A stretch of DNA of 64,000 nucleotides from Aculops lycopersici (Eukaryota > Arthropoda > Arachnida > Trombidiformes > Eriophyidae). Of the stretch, positions 43,933 to 55,561 are shown in pieces. A program made the position numbers and the translations under genes. The notes beneath the pieces were generated by a model. That model was not told the DNA's origin, did no database searches, and saw only the letters and a list, made by a program, of their open reading frames with translations. Location: positions 2,523,162 through 2,587,161 of the forward strand of contig WNKI01000004.1 in the NCBI GenBank assembly GCA_015350385.1, given 5' to 3'. Within the stretch, counting starts at the first letter, position 1, and each line of letters opens with the position of its first letter.

Positions 43933-46455
43933 ATGCAAAATACTCACCTCGTCGACCAAAGGGATGGCAACAACAACAGTAACAGCAACAATTTTTGCAC
44001 AAACAGTCCTGCCAACTGCATCGTCGTCGGCGGCGGCTGTAGCGAGGATAGCAATTTGACACTGAGCAACCATACAAACGATACAACAATGGATAGTGTT
44101 GCCACATCAACTGATACAAGTGGAAGCGGTGGTTTAGTTGAAATAACCTCAACAAGTGAAACGACACCCTCAACACCAAACTCCGCCCCGAAGACAAAAC
44201 GGAAGGCAAAGTCTAGGGTGGAGGCAATGGAAACTGAAACCAATTTAGAATTGACCTCCAGCTGCAAGAAATCTCGACGATCTCGAGAGAAGCGACCAAA
44301 TTCAAAGAGCAAGGTTATTGCAGGTTACATCATTTACGCAAGTGAGATTGGAAAGGACGTCATGAAAAAGTGCGAAGATAAGGATTTTGGGCCCATCAGT
44401 CAGTTGGTTGGAATTGATTGGAAGAATTTGCCGTCGCACGTTGGCTCGCTCGTGGCTCCAAATGGAACAACCTCAACCTCGTCATCTTCAGCTTCGTCTT
44501 CGGCTTCATCAACGTCAACCACAACTACTACAACCACAAATACAACCACGACAACCGCACCAACGCCACTAGCAACAAGTGGTAGCAATAGTCTAACAGC
44601 GGCGCCGCTAAGCTCGGCGGCGCAACAGCTCCAGCAACAACTACACCAAATACCGAGGAGTCCAATTTCAAGACAAATCAAATTCCATGAATACAAGGGA
44701 CCGCCTTCGTCGAAAAGGCAGCAGCAGCGGCAGCAGCAGCAAATTTCTACTCCTAGTTCCAGTGGCAATCCTAATACCAACAACAACATTAACAAGTCAA
44801 CGGCAACGATAACTGGCAGCGTTGCGGCGCAAACGACGGCGATGCCAGCGGCGGTCGCACGAGAGCACATAGCGACCGATCAAATGAGCGCACAAAATCA
44901 GCAGCGGCGGCCGGAGCATCAACTGCAGCAGACGGCAACCACGCGGCGGCCCACCGAGGCGAGCCAAGAGCTCTGCAAGGCGAGTAGTAAATCACAGGAG
45001 CAAGTGAATGTGGTGGTCCAATCTCATAAGAGTCGGCGGCAGCAGCAGCAGCAGCAGCAACAAAACGTCCAAGTTCCCGACGGCAAGAGCACAAGTCATA
45101 TTATGCAACAGCAGCGGCAGCTACTTACGTCGGTTGGCGGCCAAATGGTTGCGGCGCCGGCGACTTATGCGAGCTGGCCGCAGTGCATTAAGCTGGCGAG
45201 CGAGCAGCAGCATCAGAAGCCACAGAGGCCCCAAATGCAGCAGCTTAGCAGCACCAACAACATGACCATCGACTCGCGACCCCAATCGCAGTTGACTCGC
45301 ACGTTGGGGTCAAGCGGCGGCCTGGAGCAGCAGCAGCAGATGCACTGCCAATTGACTCCCGCTCCCGCTCCCACTCCTACTTCAAATGTCCCCCCAAATG
45401 CCGCGGCTGTGACCACGCTAATGCAGTGGCAAGACAAGCAGCAAATTTTGAGCAATATACATAATCAGTCGGCAGATGATCACCTGGGCGTCCGACTGAT
45501 ACAATTTCAAGGGCAGCCCCAGGAGCTGCAGCAGCGGCAGTCTCAGTTGCGGCTGCCAATGGGAGAAAAGAGCCACCACCACCACCACCACCAAAATGCA
45601 AACTCGTTAGCGCCGCCGCCGCAGCAGCAGACGTCGACTATTAGTGTCAATCACGACCAGCGACTATCGGCGGCGCCCTCGGTGAGTTTGCAGCAAAACT
45701 TGGGGCCGCCTCTGATGCCGCAAGCGAGTCGTGATATTCAAAATGCTAGTCAGCTACTAACTTACTGCGAATCTCGCGAGTCTGAAGGAGTTTACCTGTC
45801 GGCCGCGCAGACAGTGGAGCGCAATGGCAATCGTAGCAGTTGGCCGCCGCCGCCAACGACGACTGGCAACGAGATAAACGTTAACACAAGCGGCAACAGC
45901 TACTATGTGCTTGTCAGCAACGGCGCCAATGGAAGCCACCAAGAGGCCAGCCGCCAGATGGACCAATACAACAACTTGAACGGCGACATTGATAGTCGCG
46001 TCGGTAGGCAGCAGCAGCAACAACAACAACAACAGTTCAAGTTGCTTCTCGAGTCTTCGTCGGAGATTATGCAACAGTCTCTGATGCAACAAGGGCCGCA
46101 GCAGCATCACCACCAGCAACAACAACGAACTCAACGAAATTTTAACGAGTACATGAGTGGCGAGCTCACGCAAGACGCATGCCGAGAAGTCGCCCATCCG
46201 AGTCAAACTTTGATGATGCAACATGAGCTTCAGCATCAGCATTATGAGCATCAGCGTGAGCATTCATTGATTACGCACCATCAAAACAATGAGCAGCACC
46301 AGCAGCTGAGCAATCAAAGTTATGACAACGAACAAAATTCGCTCGATGGAATCGACGAGCTCATATTTAGCGAGTACATTGATCTACAGGATGTGCCACT
46401 GAACGTGGACGAATCTGATTGGCTAAAAAAGTTCCTACCCCCTTGTTCGATGTGA
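43933..46455 (+). CDS. HMG-box protein 2: truncated HMG box fused in frame to a Q-rich coactivator-like protein
   Basis: A single 840-codon frame. Residues 1-170 are clearly paralogous to HMG protein 1: same SNLTLSNHTNDTTMDSVAT region, same basic run, same GYIIYASEIGKDVMKK and SQLVGIDWKNLPSHV. Similarity stops after HMG helix 2, so helix 3 is missing. A Ser/Thr tract follows, then RQIKFHEYKGPPSSK (247-261), a long Gln/His-rich region with many poly-Gln runs, and an acidic C-terminus (808-840: DELIFSEYIDLQDVPL, then DESDWLKKFLP) that looks like an activation domain. The K-F-H-E-Y-x-x-P-P motif before a Gln region, and the F-S-x-(Y/F)-(I/L)-D-x-x-D ending, recall myocardin-related transcription factors, but no RPEL or SAP domain is seen. 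This may be a chimera, or a duplicated HMG piece read through into another gene's exon. Confidence 0.75.
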   Translation: MQNTHLVDQRDGNNNSNSNNFCTNSPANCIVVGGGCSEDSNLTLSNHTNDTTMDSVATSTDTSGSGGLVEITSTSETTPSTPNSAPKTKRKAKSRVEAMETETNLELTSSCKKSRRSREKRPNSKSKVIAGYIIYASEIGKDVMKKCEDKDFGPISQLVGIDWKNLPSHVGSLVAPNGTTSTSSSSASSSASSTSTTTTTTTNTTTTTAPTPLATSGSNSLTAAPLSSAAQQLQQQLHQIPRSPISRQIKFHEYKGPPSSKRQQQRQQQQISTPSSSGNPNTNNNINKSTATITGSVAAQTTAMPAAVAREHIATDQMSAQNQQRRPEHQLQQTATTRRPTEASQELCKASSKSQEQVNVVVQSHKSRRQQQQQQQQNVQVPDGKSTSHIMQQQRQLLTSVGGQMVAAPATYASWPQCIKLASEQQHQKPQRPQMQQLSSTNNMTIDSRPQSQLTRTLGSSGGLEQQQQMHCQLTPAPAPTPTSNVPPNAAAVTTLMQWQDKQQILSNIHNQSADDHLGVRLIQFQGQPQELQQRQSQLRLPMGEKSHHHHHHQNANSLAPPPQQQTSTISVNHDQRLSAAPSVSLQQNLGPPLMPQASRDIQNASQLLTYCESRESEGVYLSAAQTVERNGNRSSWPPPPTTTGNEINVNTSGNSYYVLVSNGANGSHQEASRQMDQYNNLNGDIDSRVGRQQQQQQQQQFKLLLESSSEIMQQSLMQQGPQQHHHQQQQRTQRNFNEYMSGELTQDACREVAHPSQTLMMQHELQHQHYEHQREHSLITHHQNNEQHQQLSNQSYDNEQNSLDGIDELIFSEYIDLQDVPLNVDESDWLKKFLPPCSM

Positions 46456-46920
46456 CCCCAACTCCTTCGCTTTTTTACCCCTTTTTCAAGTCCAACACAC
46501 GGACTCGGAACGAGCAACATGATTAAGCTTCACCTCTTTTCGACTTCACCCTCACCTTTTACGGAAGATGGGGCTTGGTAATTTTATCACGCAGCTTGAA
46601 TCGTATACCAAGAGAGGCGAGGAAACAGCTCGAGAAACTAGAACCAAAGAATTTGACGAAACTTAACCAAATGCACAACCACAATTAACCGGACCAAAGA
46701 GGCATCTTTTAATTGACTTTACAAGAAAAGTACAACAGAAGAGCTGCTAAAAACACCAAGTCGACAACAACAACAACAACCTAAAAACTAAATTATCAAC
46801 TAACTGAGTTTTGATTGATTGACAGATTGATTGTCAAATTATACTATACTATATTTACTTGAAAACTGTGAATAGAAAACGAGAACAACAATCAAGGATT
46901 CAACAACGACAAAGTGAACA

Positions 46921-46960
46921 ACCACCACACATCATATATATATATATGATGTGTGGTGGT
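46921..46960. repeat. Perfect 40-bp palindrome
   Basis: The first 20 bases (beginning ACCACCACACATC) are the exact reverse complement of the last 20. A further ACCACCACAC copy at about 46985 can pair with the middle GTGTGGTGGT arm, giving two alternative hairpins. Confidence 0.9.
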
Positions 46961-46994
46961 ATATATATATATATACATATATACTACCACCACA

Positions 46995-46998
<4 letters not shown>

Positions 46999-47034
<36 letters not shown>
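46999..47034. repeat. (AT)n microsatellite
   Basis: About 18 AT units immediately after the palindrome cluster. Confidence 0.9.
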
Positions 47035-47040
<6 letters not shown>

Positions 47041-48928
47041 TAACTCACTGTTAATTATCATATCCATTTCGAGTTAATCACTTGGCGGCGCAATTGCACG
47101 TAAACAAAGTTAAAGAGTCTCGCTTGTCTTCTAAAAGATTTCTTTTTGTTGCTAACTCGCCGCCGTTAGGCTTTCAACTTGAACTTAATCTCTGGCCCCA
47201 AGAGGAAGGATAAATTTGTTGACTCGGTTTCGCGAAAGACGCGACGCATTAGCTAGACGCAAACAAGTTAATAAACTCTGATGCTAATAGAACGACAACT
47301 ATTTACATTCCCCTACAAAGTTGATGGAGTTAGTTGGTGAAAAAACGAGGGAGCAAAACACGCACAGGTATAGGTACAGGTGAAGAACCTCAGGTGTGTT
47401 AGTGTTAGCGGAAAGATCTTGCCGAGCAAAAGTAGCTTGGCGTCAACATGGATGCGGATCGCCTCAATTTGCGCTGATGCGTATAGTTTGTATGGGTTTC
47501 CAGATGTACAAGTTCTTCCCTTCAAATACACTAACTAAGAGTCTTGGTTGCCTGAGGAAGAAGACATCTACCGCAGAGTCCGCAGGTAAAGTTTATATTT
47601 CTATCAACTCGACTGACATCATTTTTCACTCACTCTGTTCCCCTCAACTCTCTTGTTTTTCCATGCAAGTGTATCGTTTCCTCCCATTGTTTTGTTGCGC
47701 CACAAATTTAGCTGCTTGTCTGTTTGCAGTCGCTAGCCTTGCTCTCATAGTTCAACACACACAAAATTGAGAGATTCAGTTCAGATTGGATTAATTTCCA
47801 CGTAACCAGCTCATTGTCTTTCCTTCAGCTAACCGCAACTAAAAATTCCACGTAGACATCCTCGCTACTGTTGCTCCGCGAGCTTGGTGACGGAAATTAA
47901 CTCTATCTGCTCCTCTTTATTAACATGATGTCAGCACTTTGTGCTCTAGTTTTCCCTCTGGGCGCCGGAAGTCGACGACGCGAGGCGCCAGGCGGCGCGA
48001 CGCTCGCTGCCGGCCGCCCCTCACACCAGTGGCACCTGTCGCCGGCCGGTCGTTTCCGGTGGCCGCTGAGTCTGCGCAAGTGGGCCGAACCAAATCCCTT
48101 AGAATCGTCTTGGTGGCACGAAATGTTACCAAACGTTAGCTGGCGGTTGCTTGGAGGTCAGTTGGAGTTTAGTTTCACGAGCAGAAGGTATAAAGAATTC
48201 CTATTTCCAATGGCAAATCCATCGAGAGCCGGAAGTTGCGAGACCACCACCTGTAAGTGTTAGAGAAACACGAGAAAAAGTAGGACAGAGTAAACTCGAA
48301 ACTAAACCAAAAAAGCAGCGATAGAGGAAGAGGAGAAGAACTCAAGTTTTCAAACAATACCTCAATACTGAAACGCCTTCCAAGAAGAACACACAGACCA
48401 AACGAAACCAACAGACCAACATTCAGACACAACGACGATCAAATTTAATGGTCACTACAGTAATCCGCTTCCGCAGTTATAGTTGAAGTGACCGCTAACA
48501 GTTCACCGGAGGCAAAAGGTAGGTGGTTGAAAAGGTTAGAGGGACTAACACAACTCAAATTGGTTACTTAAACTGTATAGGTGTACATTTTTCTCTTTTC
48601 AAAGCCAAGTTTTTACTGCGTGTTCGAAAATGAGCAATCGTTGTTGCTCACTTTCGCCGACCGAGCCGAAAATTTCACGCACGTCACTATGCGAGAATTC
48701 ATTCACCGCGAAACTTTCTCAAATTTCGGAAAAGGCGATGAAGAGAGAAAATGGAAAGCTAGGAAGGTTTCATCCCGTCTGGCTATCTGTGCGCCCGATT
48801 TACTCCATTGTTCCACTCATTAGGCGCGCTGTTCATTTCAATTCTCTCATCAATGGCTGGCTGGCTAGCCAAAAATATGAACCACTAGCAGTTAGCTAAC
48901 CAAAGCAGACCAGCTAACTGAGCAACTT

Positions 48929-48960
48929 GTTAGCAAGTTGCAAGTTTGCAACTCGCTAAC
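48929..48960. repeat. Imperfect 32-bp palindrome
   Basis: Two 16-nt halves match as reverse complements at 14 of 16 positions (outer arms GTTAGC and GCTAAC). Confidence 0.6.
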
Positions 48961-51900
48961 GAGAAAGAGAAAGGGAGAGAAAAAGTGAAATACAATGGAG
49001 TGAGTGCTGCAAAAATGGCGGTGATAATCGATTGTGTTGTTCATTCATCACAATGGTTTCGCGTTGAGGATCGTCTTTCGTAGCTCATTTCGAAATGAAC
49101 CACGAACCACGAGCAGAGTGCAGAAGCGTGTTTGTGTGGATGAAATTACACTTGCACGTGCTCGTGTAACTGGACCCTCCAGTTTGTGTACTGCTTGCCA
49201 ATAGGCCAACAGGCCAACAGGCCAAAACAAAAGGACAACCGAGTTGTGTTCGGTCGAGACAAGAGTGTTAAGTTAGCTAACCATTTTAACTTGGAGCTAA
49301 CTAAATACAAAGCCAAGGGACAAACCAAAACAATGAACTCTCTAACTAACCGGCTCGCTGGCTGGCTGGCTAACCCAGTGGCTGGCAGTTGTAGTTAGCG
49401 CTGATGGTTTGCAATTTTGGCTAGGCCATCAAGTTTATCGGCTCTCAGTTGCTGTTGTTTCTATTTCTATTACTATTTCTATTCCTCTTTCTCTTCCCAT
49501 TGACGCTGATGTCGCCTCATGAGAAGCGCATAGCGGCGCTATGTGCACGGCTCTCGCCGTCGTGAGTCATTAACTCTCTGCTGTTTCTGTTTCTCCCTCC
49601 TTCTCCTCCGTCCGTTTGAATCGTTGACTTTGTCGACGTCGTTGGCAAGCTAACGGGCCAACCAATAGTGAAACTGATCCAGCCTCTAGGTTACAATGGA
49701 GCGAGGGTCGCGGAAAGCTAATCGGCCAGCAGCCGTCGCCAGCTTATTACGTCAGCTGCTCGCCGGCCGCTTGCTTGACTCACTGATTTCCCTTCTTTCT
49801 CTTCCTCTTTGAATCGTAGGCAAAAGTTGGAGCCAGAGTTCAATTCACTCGAGTCTTATCTTGATTATATTCCAAGCAGTCGACCAAACTCAAAAGCCAC
49901 CACCGCTAGCCACAGACGCCAATTAAACTAGCGGGACACTCGACTTTCCTTCGTCGTCTTCGTCGTCGCCAGCTAGCCAGTCGAAGACGGCGACTTGCTT
50001 TGGCCAATATGACCAAGTCGCCCTTTCAAGATGCAAAAGGGAAGCCATTGAAACTAGTGCAAACGGCATTTTGAGCTGGCCGCTCGCGTTTTATTTCATA
50101 AGTTTCGAGCAGCAAGCGAGTTTTAAGCGAGCGAGCGAGCGGAAGTCGGGATCCAAATATAAGCAAGAGAAGGGAGAAGATAGTAAAGTAGTAAAAGTTG
50201 GAGCATGAGAGTGATAAGAGGAAACTGAAATCTCGCGCGCAATTTGAGTTTGTCCAGATCGCTTTCGGTCGGGTCTATTGCTTTCTTTCTTTCTCTCTCT
50301 CTCTCTCTCCATTTCCATTGCCACCGACTCAATTGCTCGCTTGAGCAACATGCACGTGCAACGAGAGCCTCAACTTTTGCATGCAACTCCTACCGAGTGG
50401 CTGGTGTCGCAGATCGCAACCGGAAGTGGGATAGAAGTATCAGAGTGCAAAGTTGAAATTGCAAGTGCACCAACCACTGGGCTAGCTACCGCCGCCGCCG
50501 CCGCTGCTGCTACTGCTGCTCATTGTCGCCAGCAGTTGCCACAAACTCGAGCTCGTCTTGTCTCGTTTCAAGTTGGTAATGATGCTGATGCGTTGCGCGT
50601 AACCAAACATCGATTCGAATCTAAAGGGCAGCCGGAGTCAAAATTAACGCGCTAACCCAGTTAACCTCATCTCTCTCGCATTTAGTCTGTTGTTGCGTAA
50701 TTGTCGTCGTCGCATGAATGCGGCGCGCAAATTCATTCATTTGAATAATAAATCAACGCGCGCGCAAAAGTCGCAACTTGGCCACAACGCAACGCAAGTA
50801 AATCTCTCGTTAATCGTTTTACGTTTGCCACTTCACCATCGTCAATCATTATGAGCTCAAATGGTTAGCCGGCTGCTCGGCTGGCTGGCAGCTGATGACA
50901 CGAGGTCGCAAGTCAGGCTAGCGCTCAGCTCAACCCTATTGGCTAAATGAGAGATCACATTCTATCACTTAATCCATATAACAGAGTTTAGCGTTGAGAT
51001 AACTAGCGAGGCCAAGAGCGAGCGAGCTAAAGATACAGCTTCTCGTGTATCGTCGAGTCGCTCCAAAAAGGTTGTCTGTTTATTTATCTATCTATCCATC
51101 TGAATTTGAGTGGAGCTCAAATTCTCGGCTCACGTTTACTCTTGAGTTGCGGCAAACGCAACAGCAGCGGCAGAGGTGAGCCTTTCAGTGGTTAAGTAAG
51201 CAGGTGAGCTACAGACACACAAATAGATAGACACACTGGCCAATTGGGCAGGTGAAGTGAGCAACTGATTGAGTGGATCGCTCGCTCGCTCGCTCGTCAG
51301 CTTCGAGTGTACGAGTGGAGCGAACAAAAGTGTTTAAGGTAGAGGAGAAGAGTGAGAAGAAAAGAGAGAAGGAGAGAGGAACAAATTCATGGAAATTTGA
51401 GTTGGGTAGGTTAGTTTGGTGAGTAACCGAAATGAATGCTCGATGGAGGCGAGTGCAATGGAGCGCGTGCCCGGTGGCGCGCCGCTCACTTGGCCCATCG
51501 ATTGGCCCGGCTTCAGTGCGATTCGTGTACACAACGACAACAAGCTTTGAGGGCAACGGGGGGATTATATTGACTGCTTGGCTTCAATGGCTGCTATCGC
51601 AGATGTGACTCTGCTGTCTGTTTTTTGGTTTGCACCCTTCGCTTATTGCAGGCTCCAAACGAGAAGAGTGGAAAGCTTAAAAGCTTTTCTCCTCCAGACA
51701 AACAAGCAGGTCGGCCTTTCTCAACGAGCTGGTTGCCGGAAGTTGGTTTCGCCTTTTGGTCACTAAGGGGGTAAACACGAGTCGATGGCAGGAGCCGACC
51801 AACCGACCCACTAACAACAATGCTGCCCCTCGAAATCTTGGCATACTCTTCTTCTTCTGATTCATTTAACTCGTCGGCTGGTTTAACTCGTCGGCTGGTC

Positions 51901-53822
51901 GGTCAACTCGCTCGCGTCATCACTCCCTCGCTCGTATTCGGAGAAAGCTTCGACGGCCGCAAGGTGGTTGTTTGATTTTCGAATGAAGAATGTTGCCTCC
52001 CGCAGGATTAAAGATCCTACAATGCAGACAGAGCGGTTGGGCAAAAAGATGGGATGGGAGGACATGCGACGCCATGAGATAGTTACCAATGTGAGGAAAC
52101 TTTTTCCCCTGATAGAGTCGTAAATATTCTAGCCGCGCGCTCACACCAAACGAGCAAGAGTCAAAGCAAAAAAGACAACTTAGAAGGAAGTTCCGGTCAA
52201 TCGACTTGGCAACTAACGGGGGTTTCACAATATTGAGCCTCCAATTGAGTGGAGCTGCCAAGCTTAAGTTTAAGATTGTGAGGAGGAAAAATCTGCTATC
52301 TTGCTTCTATCGTCTTGCATCAGTGAAGTCCATACGACCTAACTGACTGGCCCGATCAGCCAAAAAGACCGCTGCGCCCATTAGGCAGCGTGACTTTGCT
52401 CAACCGACTCGCGCTAGCCGGAAGTGGCGCGCTCCCTCTTCGTTGGCAAGGAGCGCAGCTGTAGCAGTGATTTCGGTGGTGTTGCCGCCGCCGCCGCCGT
52501 TGCAGCCAAACTCGGTTGGTGGACTTGCGACTGATGACGTTGGGAGGAAGGAAGAAAGAGGCAGAGTGATCGTTGCAGAGTTTGCACTGCACCCTAAACA
52601 CCAGACGATCGCCGAGTCAACTGCGAGGCAATTGAAGCGCGACGCTCGGAAAGCGGGAGCCACAAGACCGAGCTACCGTCTCACAAGCGGCGCCACCAGA
52701 TAATCGATTGCCTCTACTGTGAGCGGAAGTCGAGTCAGGCGGCGGCAGCGGCGAGCGGGAAAAAAGAATCGCCAGAAAAAGGAAGTCGGCCGCCGAGTGG
52801 AATTATGAATGATCCAGCTTCCGGTTTAACTCTGTGTGTCGCTAGTCTTGTGGGAGGACAATTTGCAGTCGAAAAATTGCACCGCCTCCACTCGGCGAGC
52901 GGGGGGAGCAATAGATGATTTGACTTTTGTGCGCCACTTGGTCCTCATTTCATTCCTGCTTCTGCTTCTCTCTATGAATTGCAATTCAGTGTAACCGCGG
53001 CGGACACTGTGAAAACAACCACTTGACTCTGCGCTACCATTTCTCTTGCCTCGGCTGCTGCTCGCTTGAATTTAGTCAACAGAGTCGAGCTGAGATTCGG
53101 TGGCCAAGCTGCAGCTTGGAAGCTACAAGAGCAAACCTCAAAACTGGAGCATGAAATCTGCTATATTGAACAAAAACTAGACGTTGAGGCTCAAGGAGTG
53201 TCGTTAGCGTGGAGGGTGAGCAGATAAGAATCTATTTATATGCATACAAATAGATTGAGTCATTAGTCAATTTTCTCCCTCCATCTTACGAGCTGCTGAA
53301 TTATTGTTGCCGTTGAATAATTTTGCTCGCACTTCCGTCGAATGTCAAGCTGAGCATCGAGTTTAGGATAAACTCTAGGACCGGAAGTTGCTTGCAGGTT
53401 GCATAATACTGTAAAGGGATGCACGTGCGCAGCTTAGCATGCGAAAGTTTGGCCAAGATAAAGAGAAGAAGTCACATAAATCTTCGAGTCAAAGGTGCAC
53501 CTAGCGACTTGGCGACCCTAAGTGCTCGTCTCGGCTGAACTTTGCAAGTTTAACTCTGCCATAGAGAGTGAGTGTTCGCTAAGTTGGACAAGCGTTCAAG
53601 TAAAGAGAAATTAGCACACCACCAGCAACCCAAGGAAAAGAAACAATTAATTGTTGTTATTGTTCCGCCGGAACAAGCAGCCAGCAATGACGCCTCATGG
53701 TGCTTCCGTCTCGTTATTGCACTCTCGTTTGCATCATGCTTGAGCTCGCAAGATGCAAATCCAAGTTGCAGTTGTAGTTGTCACCCAAACTACCAAATTT
53801 TCGGTCTCCGTGATTCTTATTA

Positions 53823-53848
<26 letters not shown>
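53823..53848. repeat. (CT)n microsatellite
   Basis: Thirteen CT units. Confidence 0.85.
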
Positions 53849-53853
<5 letters not shown>

Positions 53854-55561
53854 AGATGCTAAGATTCTAACGAGAACAATCAATACATCACACGATCATT
53901 TGCTTTTGCTCGCGCATCTCTGAGTATCAACATTCGGTTAGCTAGTGAAGTTGAGTTTTGTCCAGAGGAACTCGCGTCAAGTGGAGTTTTCATGCTGGAC
54001 AAACAAGGGCCCACTTCAAGTGGTTAAACTAATATCACCAAGCGAAAGGTCTTATTGCCCTCTATTGTCGACTGCCATTGTGTGCCATGGAATCGCCTCC
54101 TCATAGAGTCTTGAAAAGGAGCAATAGAGACTCGAATGGCATCTGCGGAAACTCGTATGGCATCGAGCAACAAAACCAAAAGCAAGAGCAGTGGCTATTG
54201 CAACAGAGACTCAGCTGGGTTTAGCTTGGTTGATGCGTTCATAAGACTTCACTGGGCCATCGGAAAGACCAAACAACGAGCAGCACATTATTTCAATTGG
54301 ACTCCAATCTGATGCACAAGTAGCCCTCGTTACTTGGTGGGCGGCTAGAGCCTTTGCTAGAAAATACACAAACCATGGCGCTCGTTGGGTAATCTTCTCG
54401 TTTGTTTCGGATTTTCGTTTGCACAGAGGACCGCGGCGTTGGTAGCAGCGGTGGTGCCGGTCAGTCATTAGTATTTGTATTCGGTTTCTTTCTTGAGACC
54501 CACCGAGACCGAGCGACCAAGATGCTACTGCTACTGCCACCACACGACACATTTGATACGATACTACACGAGAAAACACTACCACTCGCTCTTCAAGTGA
54601 GAGTCTCCATTGGGCCGTCTGAGTGGACAGAGCAATAAGATTTATTGCCAACTGTCGATGCCAAATGTTGTCTCAGCGTCCGTTGCTCGCCCACTCGCTC
54701 ACTGGTCGCTTCAGTGCGCGTAGTCTAGCGCCGAGCGCCCCTAGGTACCCAAGTCTCAAGTCCACTTGCGGGCCGCTACGAGCACTGAACACTGATAAGC
54801 GGCCAATATTTTGCAGTGTAGCGCTGAACCCTGCAACTGACTAGAATCTTGAGCTCTTGTCTCTTCGTCTCGGAGATGAGAGTTGCGATGTGATAGCGGC
54901 ACCCAGATGGTGGAGTTTTTTGTCACTATGGCTCAACATTGGAAACTCAAACGATGAGCCGACCGATGGCCACTTGGCTGTCCATTATAAACTAAGAGAC
55001 TTTGTCGTGCAGCTCAGAGACACAGTTGATTTGAAAGAAGCAAATTTGAACTGTCCCTTGGAGCAGCAGCACAATTTGGCTTGCGTCAAACGTTTGTGGT
55101 TTGATCATTCCCGGAAGCTCAAATTTGCCCGCCAGCCGGAAGTTAAAGCTTCCTTCTCGAGTTCGTTTCAATTACACGAACCAAGGGAATGGATAAAGTG
55201 AGAGAGAGAAACTCGCTCTCGGCTAGCTTTTGGCTGGACAAAAGTTTGAAATCAAAATCCACTGGCCAATCCATCTCCTTTGGGTGCCATTGCGCTTCTC
55301 ACTGGCCAAACTACGAGGGACAATACGCCAGTGATGGCCCAAGTCACCATAACACTCTGGCCACACACTTGATCCCTTCAGGCTGCTTATCCTCTTCCTC
55401 AAACTTCGAAAACTAATCAGTGACTCCCCCTCCTCTTGTCCACTTCTCGCCCATTGGAATCCACATGTCCACATTCTAGCCACCAAAGTAGATCAACTGG
55501 AGGCCACAGCAGAAGGGGAGTACCCAACATAGCTTACAATGAACTCAAATTAGAGTGAAGG

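Larger units (their letters stand above)
46456..55561. other. 9.1 kb stretch with no supported gene
   Basis: Directly after HMG gene 2 there is about 0.5 kb of A/C-rich sequence, then the palindrome cluster (46921-47034). The rest has only short, repeat-driven open frames. It is rich in CTCGCTCG, CTAGCTAG, (CT)n tracts (50286-50308, 53823-53848) and at least seven CCGGAAGT motifs. It is probably regulatory DNA upstream of the LRR gene or a leader intron. Confidence 0.5.
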
